A DNA stretch of 64,000 nt, from positions 17,453,001 to 17,517,000 of the forward strand of contig NC_061781.1 of assembly GCF_022458985.1 (NCBI RefSeq). Reading direction: 5' to 3'. This DNA comes from Mugil cephalus. Its lineage: Eukaryota > Chordata > Actinopteri > Mugiliformes > Mugilidae. Positions 50,058 to 63,792 of this stretch are shown piece after piece (within the stretch, counting starts at the first letter, position 1; every line of letters begins with the position of its first letter). Made by a program: the position numbers and the translations under genes. Below the pieces are notes generated by a model. It was not told the origin of the DNA and searched no databases. It was given only the letters and a program-made list of their open reading frames with translations.

Positions 50058-51689
50058 TATACAATAAGACAAACACAAGCACAGTCCTGGTCCAGCATTA
50101 ACATGGAAGGACATTGCAGTGACACCAGCGATACCTGCTTTAAAATAGGGAAATAAAAATCCCATTACTGGTTTGATTATCATCTTTTCGAAGACACTGC
50201 CTGTCGCAGACAAATGTGATGCATATGAACTTCCCCCTGCACGTTGCAGACCACTCAGTCAGTGTTCATGGTGAAGTTTTTTTTCTGCACACTGGAGGGA
50301 GATATACATCCCCTTTACCGGATGACGTAGTGTCCCTCTTCACTAAGCCAATTTGTGGTTCATTATCCATATCACCTTATTTCAGATATCCTCACGTCAG
50401 TCCTCAGAGGACGCTGGAGCACGGTGTCCTCTTTGACAGGTCAAATTCTTAAGATACACAGACAAAGAAGACACACCCCGTAAATCCAGCAGTGGCATCC
50501 AGCAAGAGATGAATGTTAAGGCTGAGTTTATCTGATTTGTCTCTTAAAGAAAGCAGTAATAAAAGTGAGTAGATACATTCAGTTACAAATAAACATTAAG
50601 TGAAGCTAAAGGTTCGTAGCAAATGTATTAAGAATGTATTGTTGTTTTGCAAGAATTGCTCCTGATGCAGTTTGCAAATCTGCAAGAATTTGTGCATTGG
50701 GTTCATATTTTATTTTTAATATAAAGCATCCAGAGACTCTAAAATAAGTATAGTCCGAGTGTCTTGGTTACATTTGAACCACTAAGACACAAAACGACAG
50801 AGCTTTCCATTTTAATTCTTTGTGTTTCTTTTTCTGGCTTGTAAAAACCTGATGTCTACATTACCCATAATGCAACTCCATGATAGCAGCAGTAAATATA
50901 GCCTCGAGCTGCAGGCCTCAAGCAAAGCCTCTGCACACCACAGAGGTGCCCACTTCTTTCTGACTTTTAAAGATATGTTTCGTGTTTTTGAACTTGTAGA
51001 CTTTATCTAACACAGTCTTGAGTTAATCTTCCAAGCTTCCAGTAACTTGCAAAGCATTTCATGTAAAACACATGTGAGGTAAAAGCAGAAATACTCAAAG
51101 GGGGGCTGTGTTCCTCATTTCGCAAGTAACTGAGTAACCGTTCTTGGTACTTTCTCTTTCCATTCTTGGTACTATGAGAAGTATTCCATACATGCTGAGA
51201 CAGTTAAAAATCTTTCTCTTTCTCTTGCTACGTGAGCTCCAGCACTGTGTTTTTTTTTTGTTTTTTTCTACGAGAGAAGCTTTGGAATGAGTCTACGTCA
51301 TCCTGATATCGCCGTGATGGTGTCTTGCTCCACTTCAACCAGCTAGCCTGGGAGTCTCATCCATTACCCAGTTTCCCCAAGTCGCCTCCCGCAAGCTCTC
51401 TCTCCCCCAAGTGACATCTAGGTCAGTATTTATGGATGTGGACACTAATTAGTACGACGCAAAAGCAACAGACAAGCAGAGACGTTCTCCGCACATGCAG
51501 TGCTTCCCTCCCCTTTGAGTTCCCTGTTGCTTTTCACATGAGATAATGTGCTTTGATAAACAAAACTGAATGAATATGGACAAAATATTAGAATATAGAA
51601 TAGCAGATGCCCCTTATTAACATAGAGAAGTGTCAACTGCTATCTTTATTTACACTTTTAACAAAAAAAATATTGAGGGATTACATCCA

Positions 51690-51815
51690 TCCGTTCCATT
51701 TTATCTTTTACTGCGTATTCTTAGTGAGTCACGAGGGGCTGGAGTCTAACCCAGCCAATGAGGAACAGGTGGCCGGGGTAAAGCCTGGACAGGTCCCCAG
51801 TCTGTTACATGGTGT
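51690..51815 (+). mobile_element. Teleost interspersed repeat fragment (GGGCTGGAGTCTAACCCAGC type)
   Basis: Contains GAGTCACGAGGGGCTGGAG, TCTAACCCAGCC, AGCCTGGACAGGTCCCCAGTC. This ordered set recurs throughout fish genomes; class not certain. A longer relative lies at 57600-57870. The flanking stretch 50100-51690 shows no gene or feature. Confidence 0.5.
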
Positions 51816-52377
51816 TTAGCATTTCCTATGATCTTTGTGTATGCAAAACAAGAACAAAACACACAATTAATTTTTAATAGAAACAGGCCTTCGTGTGACC
51901 AAAATGACCTAACAGAGTGTTATAGTGTTTCTAAGAGGTTGCTCCAGTGCTCCTCTGTAACGTAAACTACTCACCTCGTTTTATCTTCAAAGCCCCAGAT
52001 TTTTCATTTTCAAAGTTGGAGCCCTTAACAGGTTCAAGAGCGCAGATTTTCCACATCAAGTTTCCACATCAGTGTTTGCGTTAGCAACTGGTGGCGGGTA
52101 GGAGCAAGATCGTTTTCTTGTTTGGATCTTGAATTTGCTCAGCTTGTACTGCAGCTCCAGTAGTAGGGATCACTGTTAACAGCTGACTTTCCTTTGGAGG
52201 AAAAGCGCAACCACACATTATGTATTCTGTCATGAAACAGTCGTGTTTTTTCATGAAAGTATACAAATTCATGTCCAGTTTGATGCACATGTTTATATAT
52301 GTCTATATACACCAGTATGTATGCCATAACATTAAATCCACTGTCAAGTGAATAACAATGAACCTCTTGTGACAGTT

Positions 52378-52668
52378 CCATGTTCTGTTGGGAAACGTTT
52401 GGACCTGGTATTGATGTGGATGTTACTTAGACATGTACCACCCACCTAGACCAGATCAGACCAGACCAGACACCCCCACCCCACCGCTGATGATCCGCAG
52501 AGACGCCTCCCCTCAACCCATAGGACGGAAAGACGCCCACTAACAACATAATGTTGCCAGACTCCACAGGACGCCCTCAGAAGACCCATGTCCATCCTCT
52601 GATGAGTCACAACTTACCTACGCAATATTAGGAAGGTGGTCATAATGTTATGCCTGATTGGTGTATTT
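52378..52668 (+). mobile_element. Tc1-like transposon relic
   Basis: The left part matches a fragment of a fish Tc1-like transposase gene (GTTCTGTTGGGAAACG, GATGTGGATGTTACTTAGAC). The right part matches the gene's end and terminal repeat (CAACCCATAGGACGG, CATAATGTTATGCCTGATTGG). The segment coding for the catalytic core is missing and stops interrupt the frame, so it is dead and internally deleted. A second copy lies in the opposite orientation at 62585-62995. Confidence 0.7.
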
Positions 52669-53182
52669 CCACTTTGATTGACTCAAAACCTCTGACTGTT
52701 AGAGGGGATAAGTGTATTAAATATTTAAATTAACTGTAAAATTACTGTATATAACAGAGTATAATTAAGCCTAATCCATGTCGTGTGATGATTCAACCAG
52801 TGATTCAGTTCAGTGTGTTGGCTGCTGTGGCACAACCAGCCCTCAGTTTATGTCGGCTCACTCGTCTGGATCGGCTCATTGTGCAACGTCAAGTATGAAG
52901 CCTCATTTATAAAGGCAAACACAACATGACCCCTGACAGTGAGGCCTAGCAAATACCTTTAAATGTGCACGTCAGGATCACAGCACTTAGTTGGTGTAAT
53001 CCATTTACTCCTAGGTAATCACAGCAAAGTGATGTCACTGCTGTACATAAATAAGTAAACTGTAAACACAGCAAAGACTTAATGCATAGCTGTATTTGCA
53101 TCTTAAATTTTTCATCCTTCAAATGTCCTTCAGGTTTGTGTTTTTCATTTATTATATGCACACTTATTGAATTGAATGAGAA

Positions 53183-53312
53183 AGTGTGTCCAAACCTTTG
53201 ACTGGTAGTGTATATACATATTCCAATTGGTTTATTCTAGTCTTATGTCGTTGTTGTCTGTTCTTAATTGCCCCCAGAGGACAAATACAATTTTTCTGAA
53301 TCTGAATTCATG
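53183..53312 (+). mobile_element. Mariner-type end followed by LINE 3' tail
   Basis: GTGTCCAAACCTTTGACTGGTAGTGTA is the usual terminal motif of short Tc1/mariner-like elements in fish; a degenerate relative is at 56315-56343. About 60 bp on, AATTGCCCCCAGAGGACAAATACAATTTTTCTG resembles the 3' tail of Rex1-like LINEs. Both are fragments. The stretch 53320-55270 shows no gene. Confidence 0.45.
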
Positions 53313-55279
53313 TGGGAACTAGTATTACTACAGCTGACACAAAATTCTTCTAAATAATTTTATTTTCTTCAGCAATTTTATGTCCCTCGTAAAATAAGAG
53401 CGTGCAAGACATAATTTGAATCCTGTGATGTTTTCAAGGCAGTCGGTAGGTAAATAAGAATCGCCTGTCGTACAACTTAATTACTAGGAGATAATGGTTT
53501 TGAAGCTCAGTGAGGACGCTGGTTCAGCATAATCCAAATACTCTGTAGTCCCAGTGATTTCGTAGAATGTCACAACATTACAGCTCAGCAGAGCACAGAA
53601 AGAACAAGGACACATTCACGGGAAACTTTCCTGAGCTTTTTCACAGTTACTGGACCGTGCACTGACTCCTATTATTTATCCAGTGTGACACCAATAATGT
53701 CACACACCCAATATTATCAGCTGGCTGTGATTCTTGAGTTCATTACCACAGTCTGCAAAAGATTAGATCAAATTCAGACAGTGTATTTTTACTTTCAAAT
53801 CCCGTCCCTGTCTGCTTGAGGGTGACGCAAAACAATGTAGTTATACTAAGGTAGCGTGTTATGCCAACGTGGTAAAATGAAACGTGTTGTTTATAGATTA
53901 AACTTAGAGCTGAATCACTGAGTGCTTCTCTTTTCCGCGGGTGAATCACATCCAGTCCTGTTGAATGTCAAGCCACTCTAATGAGTTATCTCTCTGTCTC
54001 TTCATGCGTCACTCCAATGTGAATATATGGACCCGCTGCCAGTTCCTGTGTCTTGATCTCTGTCACTGACCTTGACTGCACATCTAAACAGGAATGTCTG
54101 CTGATAACGTATCAGCGTGGGCCAATATCCCACCTGACTACTGTCTGTTTGCTCAGATCAGACAGGCTGACCCGAAACTCAATCTTCAGCCCACTTAGTG
54201 CGGCCTCTCCATCGATACTGATCAGTCTGCTGGCCTCAGCTCAGTGTTTAATGAGTGTCTTTTGCAAATCATAATGCACCGTAAACCCAATTTGACACGC
54301 ATGCTGACATCCACAGTCTGCCTTTTACATGTTTCTTCCCCAGTGTCACAGGAGTACAAAGGATTGTTTGCTGACGCCTGATAATACACCTCTGAGTCAA
54401 CTCCAAACGCATGAAAGAGGAATGACGCAAAGGTGCTGGGTATTACTTAAACAAACTGGAGGGGGATTGGTGGGTTACAGATGTCTCTTTTGAAATGGGG
54501 CTCTTTCAGCTGAGTCGTTTCTCACACACACACACATAGCTCCACATATTTCACGATCTCTTATTGATGTGCTGTACCAGTCTCGAAGCTTCGTGTCTGA
54601 CGTTTGTTTAGACATTTGTCATCATGCCGTCACTGTAGCACGAGTCTATACTCGGATTGAGACACAAACTGATAAAGGACTGTAGCTCCCTGATGCTCTG
54701 CGGAGGAGAAAGTTATAGGCAGAGATGTGGAGATTAGAAAGAAAAACCTTTTGCATATGCAATTCAAGTCGATTTCACTAGTAATCTGCATAATTCATTC
54801 CTTATCTACAGCGGAACGCTCCAGATTTTTGTCTTTCACCATAATCTGATGTTGAAATATCAAAAGCATTAAAAAAAGCAGTGGTAATTTTTAATGTTTT
54901 TATCTCTAAATATTGTCCAGTTTGATCTCATAATGTCCCAGTTGCCTGTTGCTGTTCTAATTCCTGAATCCATTAACAGTTTATCTGTAGATGAAACTGA
55001 GGCTGCAGATGCTTGAATGTGATAATTGTTTGGCCCAGTCGTCAATAAGCTAAAACCAGAACAGAGGGCATTTCAATAAGGAACAATATGCACTCACACA
55101 AAGGTCAAAATAAGTCCAATTCAGTCGGTGTGAAGGCAATAAAGAAATATCATATGTCCACCTGCTTCACAAGTTTTACAACTTGTTGAGCCATAAGATG
55201 TCACACACTCTCACACTACTGGAAAATTTCACCATTTAGCAGCTAGGGCCACAAAGTTCAGCAGATGGATGATCTAAAG

Positions 55280-55651
55280 CATAGGTAATCAACAGGGGGT
55301 CCATGACCCCTAGGGGGTCTGCAGAGGTACTGCAGGGGGGGTCGCATAATCTTTGATTGATTATACATTTTTTATATATATTTACATAAGTTTCGCCCAC
55401 AAATTTAAAGAGACTCTATTCAGTCCCCAGGTGAAATCTCATGTATGTATGTTTATGTCAGGTATGTTTACAGTAGTTGCACAGCCACCCTACTGCACAT
55501 GTTTGAAATAAAAACAACAAAAAAAAAAAAAAAAATGAATATTTACACCTGTGCATTATTTGAATAGAACATATATAGTAGGTAGCGGGTCCCTACTTAA
55601 TCTCTCCATCAGTTTGGGGGTCCGTGGCCTGAAAAATGTTGAAGACCCCTG
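55280..55651. mobile_element. hAT-like non-autonomous element
   Basis: The left end CATAGGTAATCAACAGGGGG and the reverse complement of the right end (CAGGGGTCTTCAACA) form imperfect terminal inverted repeats (about 11 of 15). It is flanked by 8-bp repeats ATCTAAAG (55272-55279) and CTCTAAAG (55652-55659) matching at 7 of 8, as expected of hAT insertion. It holds no coding frame; an A-run lies at about 55518-55535. Confidence 0.65.
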
Positions 55652-57599
55652 CTCTAAAGTCTTTAATTAATTCATAATGCTACATAATTGTATCAACAAG
55701 GCCAGCTTTGAGGAATATCTTCGTAACAGACACTCAACCATAACTGGTGACTAATTTGGGTTTGGTAGGTGTAACCCTATGAGAAGTCATGGAAGGGTGT
55801 ATGCAAGACAGAGAGAAAAACTCATATATCTTTAAGAGATCAGTAATCAATACAAACTACAGAAATATCATAAATAACAAAACGACATATGCCTGTGTTT
55901 GTGTCTACCACCAATATACTTTTATTTAATCCACCTTATAAAGTACCACTTGCTACCAGAAGTATGTTATGGTTTCAGAGAAGTTGTGGTTATACATGTG
56001 CTGGATACTGTAATTGTTTCTGCGTCTATTTCTTGTTTCTGCGTCAACATGTATAATTAAAAACATGCGGCTTTCTGCCTTCAGCATTCACTCATATTTG
56101 TCAAGTAGTGTAGTGTAGTAGACTTGTTGCACAAATAATAACGTTGGGTCCAAACTGTAAAAGCAATAGCAATTAGAAATGGAAACACACAAAGCAACTC
56201 TGTACGCAGATGATGTTCTATTGTATATCTAAGATGTATTTGATCCTATTTAAATGTACTTTCTTGCTGAATAGTCAAATCAATATTTTGTTTTTTTGTT
56301 TTGTTTTGTTATTTTTGTCCAAACGTTTGACTGTAATTGTACGTCTTTACATCCAATAGCAACCATGACAAAGTTAAAGCTTTCCTCTTGACAGCGCATT
56401 TATAATTCATAGATTGTAGATGCTGTAGTACTAAAGAAGCATGTGTGTTGGTGGGTGTTTGTATTTCATGGTTTTTAAATACTTTCTTTCAACACATGTC
56501 AGCATTTGTAAGGCCTTAAGTATGACAGGATAGTGTGGAGAACATGTGCTGCAACATGTTCATGCATTTCCCCTGTGTTCGCCTCTTTCTCCCTTTCCTT
56601 ATCTAGGTCAAAGGTAAAAATAATTCCCCAAAGACTACAGCTTCGTCCTGCTGTAAATCTTTCCCCTGCCTCAGACAGGACGGTGTCGTATGTGTCACAC
56701 ACACACACAGCCACACTCCCAGCTCACAGATAACACTGTCAGGTCACGGCTGAGATAGACGATTGAGTTGAAACTATTTTTACTGAAAACAGCATCTTAT
56801 CCGCACGCTAAACACTCAGATTGAAACACGTCAAGAGACACCGATTTGGGCAGGTTTGGTGGGTTGCTTCCTCTTGAGGTGAGTGTGGATTCGGACCAAG
56901 TGACTAAATCAGAGAGCAAAGTCCAGCATGAGAACAAAATGTACTATGTTAAGCAAGCCTATTGAATATTTATTAAGGTGAGTTCTTGTGATGGAACAAC
57001 AGAGAGGATCTTCGCTGCTCACTGGAAGGAGTGATCATCCAAACAACACTAGAAAAGGAGAGGTGTGAGGCCAGCAGTAATGTAATGCGGATGATTTCAG
57101 TGCTCTGTGTGTAGAGACAAACATAACTGTGTGACACATTTATAGAATGAGGACTTTGCTGCTTGTGTGAGCAAATAAACACTATTAGAAAATGTTCTGT
57201 TCATTTGTACCTCATTGGCTGTATGTACCTGATTACAGACCGTGTGGTTTTCATCATGTAGGTTAAAATGCTGAGAATTTTAAACAGCATCTATGTTTAA
57301 CCACTAAACTACGAGTATCTGATGTAGACAAAGGTTACCTCCTGTTTTATGTTATAGAATTAAAGTTTTGTTTTCCTCAGTTTTGGATTAAAATTAGTTT
57401 TTAGGTGTCTGGTACGTATGCTATTATCAGCTGGAGCTGTTGTAGTGGCTCCAAACACATGCAGGATATTCATCTGGAAGATTGGTGAGTCTTGGGTGAG
57501 GCTTCTTTCTTCTTCTTTTTGACTTGCTCTTCTTCCTCACATCAGAAAAGCTTGGTTAGGTAGTGAAAAATATTCTGGTTTGGGTTAAAATCCATCGGT

Positions 57600-57870
57600 T
57601 AACTAGGTTATAACCACTTATCCTGGGGAAGGTCAAGGGGGAACCGGAGACTGTCTCATCCATCATCAGGTGAGGGGCAAGGTGCACCCTGGACAGGTTG
57701 CAAGGCCGTAACATGACGAACACCAGGAGAAAAACAACAATTTACACCTATGGCCAATTCTCAATGTGCCAATTCTTAATCAGCAATTTATCTAACATGA
57801 ATGCCTTTGGAGAAAATCCTTCTCCATGCACATGAAGAACATGCAAAATCCACAGAAAGGCCCATCACAA
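57600..57870 (+). mobile_element. Teleost interspersed repeat, longer copy
   Basis: Contains ACCACTTATCCTGGGGAAGG, GCAAGGTGCACCCTGGACAGG, CAATTTACACCTATGGCCAAT, GAATGCCTTTGG and CACATGAAGAACATGCAAA, the same family and orientation as 51690-51815 but extending further right. Non-coding. The neighbouring 55660-57600 and 57880-61100 show no gene; a G-rich run (GGGTGGGGGGTGGGGGGGGG) lies at about 58776-58795. Confidence 0.5.
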
Positions 57871-60800
57871 ATGATGGGATTTACACTTTGTGACTATCTC
57901 ACAAACCCTCTGTGAGACTAGACTGCTCATTAAGCGTAACAGCCTGATTTTTGAGATTGGTGAAGTGTTTGTAATTGTCCTTAATTATCAGATTTTACTA
58001 ATTAACATTGCCCTGTGGTTTTTGATCATTAATTGAATGAACCTTTTCTGTGCAGCCTTTGATTACAGATGTAGACCTCGTCTGCAGTTAAAAATAATCA
58101 ACACTGACGGAAATTACAAGATATGACTTTCGGCGACTTCAGGAGGAGAGTACACCCTCAGGGGGGCAGAAGAGGTGTCCTAAATATAATTACTGCATCT
58201 TGCAGATTCCCAGGAGCATTAAAATCTTGTAAAGTTCAGCACATACGGTAGATCTATATCTCAGTGCCATAATGGTAAAGTGAGGTTGTGAAGCATCACT
58301 CTGGTATAGTAAGATGTTCCCTTTCTCTTTAGTTTAGTTCTGCATATGCAAAAACCAAATCAAGCCATTCCCAGAGGAGGAGAACGCTTTTTCTTCCCTC
58401 TGGTGGTTTTTACCTCCACCCACATTAGTTCCTTACGCATAGATGTACTGAATAGCATCAAATTGAGGTATACGTAGAAAGCCATATGTGGTTTAACATG
58501 ATTCATAGTGTCACTGCAGAGAGGAAGTATGCTACACACACTGTTAAACCATCTGTTCAGAGTTGTCATCATGTGTCGCTTCCTATGTTTGGCTGTGAAT
58601 TGTTTGCTCTTTTGCCACATTGTTAATTTGTCCGCATGACACAATTGCGTGTGTCTACAAAAGAGTGTAGAGCACAAGGGACTGCAGCATATGCTCAGTG
58701 GACTGCAACAGATCAGGCACATCCATCACATAAAGATATACCTGTAGGAGGACGTCATCAGTCAATTATGTACCCGGGTGGGGGGTGGGGGGGGGCCTCC
58801 GGGGAGAAGGAAGGCGATCATCAGGCCCAGCAGTGATGCAGTGTTTCTGGACACATAGGAGAAGGGAGGTGTGGGGTGGGCACAGCTTTAGAGATGACAT
58901 CAGTGGCTTCTGACGGCAGCACAGCACCAGCTCCAATGATCGATTGCTATTTTTTTCTTTCTCTGTTGCTCTGAAGTCTAGCAGTTTCATCTTTCATTTT
59001 TAATTATGAAGCTTTATACTCTCAGACAGTTGCTGCTGTAGGCTCTCATTAATATCCTTGTTTCAGTTGTAAGATTATGTGTTTCTCTAATTTAAGCCTT
59101 ACATTTTATTTAAGAACATTATCATTTCATCTCTCGGCACGAGTGCACATTTGCAGGCACGATTGTGCACGTCACATTTGCAGAAATAAACCACATTAAT
59201 GTCTATGCCCACACAGGAACATACAGTATGTGTTTAGGCTGTGCCAGCAGCTACAGCATTTCATCCATCCTTGCAGTGGTTCAAAACAGATTTAACTGGT
59301 TTGAGTTCAGATACCCAAATTTATGCAAGGAGGGGATAATTTGAATATGAACTTGTGCATAATTTGTTCTGTAAGAAATTTCATTTGAAACTGATATATA
59401 TCTAATAAAAACAGTTTGCAATTAGATTTAAAAAAATGTTTTATTCGTGTTAGCATGGTAGCTGATATTTGTCTTTTTGAGTGACATGTCTGATGAACTG
59501 CTAGGGTATGCACGATCCTTTTGGATTGTTTTTACTCTTCACGTGCAACTACAAGTCAGCTGCAGAATTAAACCAGAGCTGTACTGGATGATTGGTGTTC
59601 AGTGAATGTTAGCCATGTTAGTTCATGCGACATTTAGCCAGTTTGTCTGCCTAAAGTCAGCAGGGCGTTCAGTTGTTGCATGCACGCTAATCTGGCATGC
59701 ATGCAACAACATTAACAGCCTACATCTGAACAAGAGTTGCATCAGATAGTACTTGTTATCAAAGTAGATAACACATTTTACAGAGTTAGAAATCACATTT
59801 CTTTTGAACACGAGACCTTACACAATGCTCTAACACTGAAATGAAATGGTGAATAAAATTATACAAAATGGTCATGAAAAGAAAACGCTTTCACCAGCAT
59901 TCCTAAGTGATTGATCAGGCTCCACTTGAGCATAAATTCTGTTTTAATCTATAGCTGAGAGGCATTTTCATTAATCGGATCTCACAACTATTTGTTTGTG
60001 ACCTGATGTTTTGCATGACACGCCCGAAATGACGCATGTGTCTGAACTCAAGTGACAGCGAGGGATGAGCGGTCGTGAATATGATTCAACAAACAGAAAG
60101 GACAACGTGCATTAGCGCTAACTAAACATAGAATATATGAGACAGGTGCAGAGAATGCAAACGCAGCCACAACTATGTGGCAGACGTCAGGATCAGTACA
60201 GCAAGAAACGCAACGCAACTCTCCTCGCATGGCCCTCGTCCCAAATGTCTCCAGCGAGACTGATCCGTGGCCATGACAAGTGTTGACCTCAGAGACCGTC
60301 CTCAAAAAAAAAAAAACCCTTACATCATATAGTTTATTTACGACACAAAAAGTTACTCAGGAACAATGGAGACATTTTGGGAATGATGGAGATGTCAGAC
60401 GTTGTTTATTGCAACATTTTGCATCAGTTCAAGTTTAATGCTGCTTGTAAAACTCGTAGAACTCGTATGTGTAAGCGCAGTTCTCAAAGCTTCAGTGATC
60501 ACATGAAATGTCCTTATTATGTTATGCTACACTGATGTAGCATAACAGTTTTGACATTTTAATCTTAGTTTTGATGTGATTGACCTATATACTAACAGGC
60601 GCTGCGCATTGTCTGATAAGCTGCATTGTAAATAAACAAACTCCTGGCCTCATAACTATGTGTATATTGTCTAACTTTAATGTGAAACAGTATAATAGTA
60701 ATATTCTGTAAGTTCTTCATTGAGAAATAAAATACAGCTCTCTGTTCATGGCAGTTTATTGACTCCTGCTGTCCAAAATCAATAAAAAAATTACCATGAA

Positions 60801-61123
60801 TCCTTCTGTTGTTCCTATCCTGCAATGGCAGTACTCTGTACCGCTGCGACAAACACTCACCCATGCAAGAAATATATACTTTAAAAAAAAAAAAGCTCCA
60901 GTCGGAAAGAATGGGAGTGAGGTTTTGAGTGAAAGTTAAATGTATTGTTGGTTTTGGCCTTTTCGTGACTGTGTAATATTTGAGCTCATTTTCTGTTGTG
61001 TGACTACAATTGTGTCCTACAAAGTTACAGCTGTGCATACGTGGTTTTGCTGTACACACTGCATCTGATAGAGCCTGGCCTATTTAGTAAACAGCTTTTG
61101 TTTCGCCTGTCCTAACCACACAG

Positions 61124-61146
61124 ACACACACACACACACACACACA
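61124..61146. repeat. (CA)n microsatellite
   Basis: A short uninterrupted CA tract of about 11 units in intergenic DNA. From here to 62580 I see no gene or recognisable repeat. Confidence 0.85.
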
Positions 61147-62584
61147 TGCCTGGGAGCATCTTCGACTCTGACAACAAACACAATGTACTGTATATCCTCT
61201 AGGTTTCCATGGTGCTGGTTTGGAAAGGAAAGGGGGCAACGGAAAGAAGGAAAATCTTAAAGTCAAATACAGATGAGCTTCTCTATCATGGAAATTTTCC
61301 CCAGAGATGAAACCGTCTCCTTGTGTTTCGTTTTATGCACTTTCCCCTCCAGTCCCTGCAGAATAAAAGGGTGGCAAGTTAAAATCCCGACCAGCAGACG
61401 TGACTCTATACACTCCCCAATTAAAACAATAAACGGCATTTATGAGTCTGCAGCCGAGTGATTTCACACCCTCTTGCACACATGCTGTTAGACACATGCG
61501 GGCTTAAGCCAACATAATCCTGTTTTAAACATGGCATGACACCTGTTATAATCGCTCAGCCGTGTGCACTAAATGCCAAGGAGGATTATAGCAGATGTCA
61601 TGTTGGTGGATTATGGAAGCTTTATCCGTGCATGTGTATGAATCTTTCCCTGTCACCTCAGAAGAAATGCCACGGGCAACCACCTTAATCTCATTTGTGT
61701 CTCCGTGCGTCGTGCGCGCGCATTGTGCGGCGTATCACTGTGTCAGTTGTAACGCAAACACGCGGCTCCTTGCAGTGTTTTTCTTTCCCAGTCTTAAAGC
61801 CCGTCGGGCTGAGTCTCACAGTATTGCAGGGGGTTGGGGGGAGGAGGGATGAACCACAGCTGCTGTCTGACGTAAATGCAGCACAAACGCTCTGTTTGTG
61901 CGGTCACAGACCCTCTGACAGCTCTAACCAGTTAATGGGTTACCTCACACTCCCTTCCTCTCCCCTCTGGCTCACGGCTGCAGGGCTGCATCAGCAGGCT
62001 CACAGTCGAGCCCGAGCAGATGCTCAGAGCCCGTTGACGATCACAGTGACATAGTGTCATCTGTCTGTAAAGACGCCGGTTAAGTCTACTAAGTGCCTAT
62101 AATCTTGAGATGTATGAGCAAAATCAGTGCGAATCATCCTACAGTAGCTAAGATGCAACAGGAGCTCAATTAAGGTCGAATTTAGTAAATTCAATAGAGT
62201 TTATTGCCTCAGAGAAGCACTATTCATCTTGTGAAAGCAGTTGCATGGCCTCCTTGACCACTAATGGGTGCATAAAAACTGCTGGAGAGTTTTTTTTCTT
62301 ATCCAGCTATGCATGTCGGTATGTATTGAAGTAGCTCAGAAATTGAGTACATGCAAGAACAATCTTTAGACAATCTCACCACTGGGTTTGAATTTCTGGA
62401 CCTACTGACCATGCATCTAAGCTCCCTTCTCCTGCTCCACCCCACACTCCTTGGGCCGGGCATGCAGCTTCACTTTCCAGTGGTTGCAACAATGGAAATA
62501 TCAGATCAGTTGCAGTTAGGGTTTGGTGCTAACTGTGCTAATTACAATGAATGTGAAAAACATAAACTGCCCAGCAGCTGTGGG

Positions 62585-62995
62585 TGCTCATGCGAGTGCT
62601 GACTGTAACGAGGGCGTGTGGTGATGTGGTGATGCTGTTAGTGGGGTCCTATGGGTTGAGGGGAGGGGCCTCAGGTTTGGATCAGGCTTGTTCCAGTGCA
62701 TCCCACAGATACTTGATCAGTTTGGGGTCTTATGAATTTGGAGGCCAGGTCAACACCTCGTGCTGTTTTTCATGTTTTTTTTTTTTTTTAGTTCTTCCAG
62801 GCTGGATCCTTGTTGGGATAATTGCTGCCATCAAGAAGTGTCATTGCTGCAGGGTGGGGTTGCGTGGTCTGGGATACGTCAATGGTACATGTCTGAGTAA
62901 CATCCACACCAAAGTTTCCCGGCAGAACATTGAATCGTCACAAGATGTTCAATGATATCCACTTCTCTTGGGAGTGGTCATAACGTTGTGGCTAT
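62585..62995 (-). mobile_element. Tc1-like transposon relic, opposite orientation
   Basis: The minus strand reads TTCTGCCGGGAAACTTTGG, GTGGATGTTACTCAGACATG, a 16-base A-run, TTGACCTGGCCTCCAAATTC (LTWPPNS), then YLWDALEQA and CCCTCAACCCATAGGACCCC. LTWPPNS...LWD is the C-terminal part of a Tc1-like transposase, here broken by stops and deletions. The right edge shows the terminal-repeat motif as GTGGTCATAACGTTGTGGCT. Confidence 0.7.
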
Positions 62996-63734
62996 CTCTG
63001 AGAGAATCGTGAGTGTCCGTTTAAGTCAGTGAGTAGGTGTAGGTGTTTATTTCTTAAGGTTTATAAAAACAAACGGAGCTGTGCACACTCTAGCAGAGTC
63101 CAGCGTAGTGATGCATTTATCATCCCGTCTCTGGTAACTTTGAAACCAAACCTGTTCCACTGTGCCGAGGCCAGTTTTTACGGCGCTGTGTGATTCAGTC
63201 AAATCTGAATGCAAAGCATTACACAACTGACTCATTTCGCTGGAAGCCTGGTTCTCACACACTCGCTTGTCTGTGTCTACTAAATAGGAAAGTGAAAGAA
63301 CTGTTGTGAGAACTGCTATGCAGAAACTTGCAATGAGGAACTTTTTTTCATGAACCCTGGGGGCGAATATGATGAACTGATGCATGCCAGAAAGGTTTCG
63401 GTCACGTCCATTGATCACACAGGAAGAAATATCTAATGATTAAGTTCAAGGTCACATATTATTACTGGTTTGTGAGTGTGTCCATTGTTCACACATGCGC
63501 GCCGTGTGCTGCTTGGCTCAAGGTGGTGCCCATTGGCGGAGCAGCCACACACTTCTTTATGGACGGGAGGAGGAAATTGACGTGCACAGACAAAGACGCG
63601 TCGCTAGCGGTGCGGATTTGATTACAGCGCGGTGATCTCGATGCAAAGCTCAGTTCGGTTAAGGGGATTGTAAACGTGCCCCTGACGCAGGCTGCTGACA
63701 TCATTGCCAATACCTCCATTTACCCAAGCAGTCT

Positions 63735-63792
63735 GCTCCCTCCCAAGGAGGAGGGTGGAGAGAGAGAGAGGAGGGGGAGGGGGAGGGGGAGG
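63735..63792 (+). repeat. Purine-rich GA/GGGGGA repeat
   Basis: A GAGAGAGAGAG run passes into repeated GGGGGA units (about 63770-63792), four G-runs that could fold as a G-quadruplex. It lies in a somewhat CpG-richer end of the window (63490-63830) that might belong to a promoter beyond the edge. No coding exon is seen. Confidence 0.6.

Noticed and set aside
61595-62054. Overlapping open frames of 85 and 119 codons on the plus strand
   Set aside because: No family resemblance, no splice context and a GC-richer local composition that lengthens frames by chance.
62584-62955. 123-codon plus-strand open frame
   Set aside because: It lies antisense within the Tc1-like relic and is not a gene.
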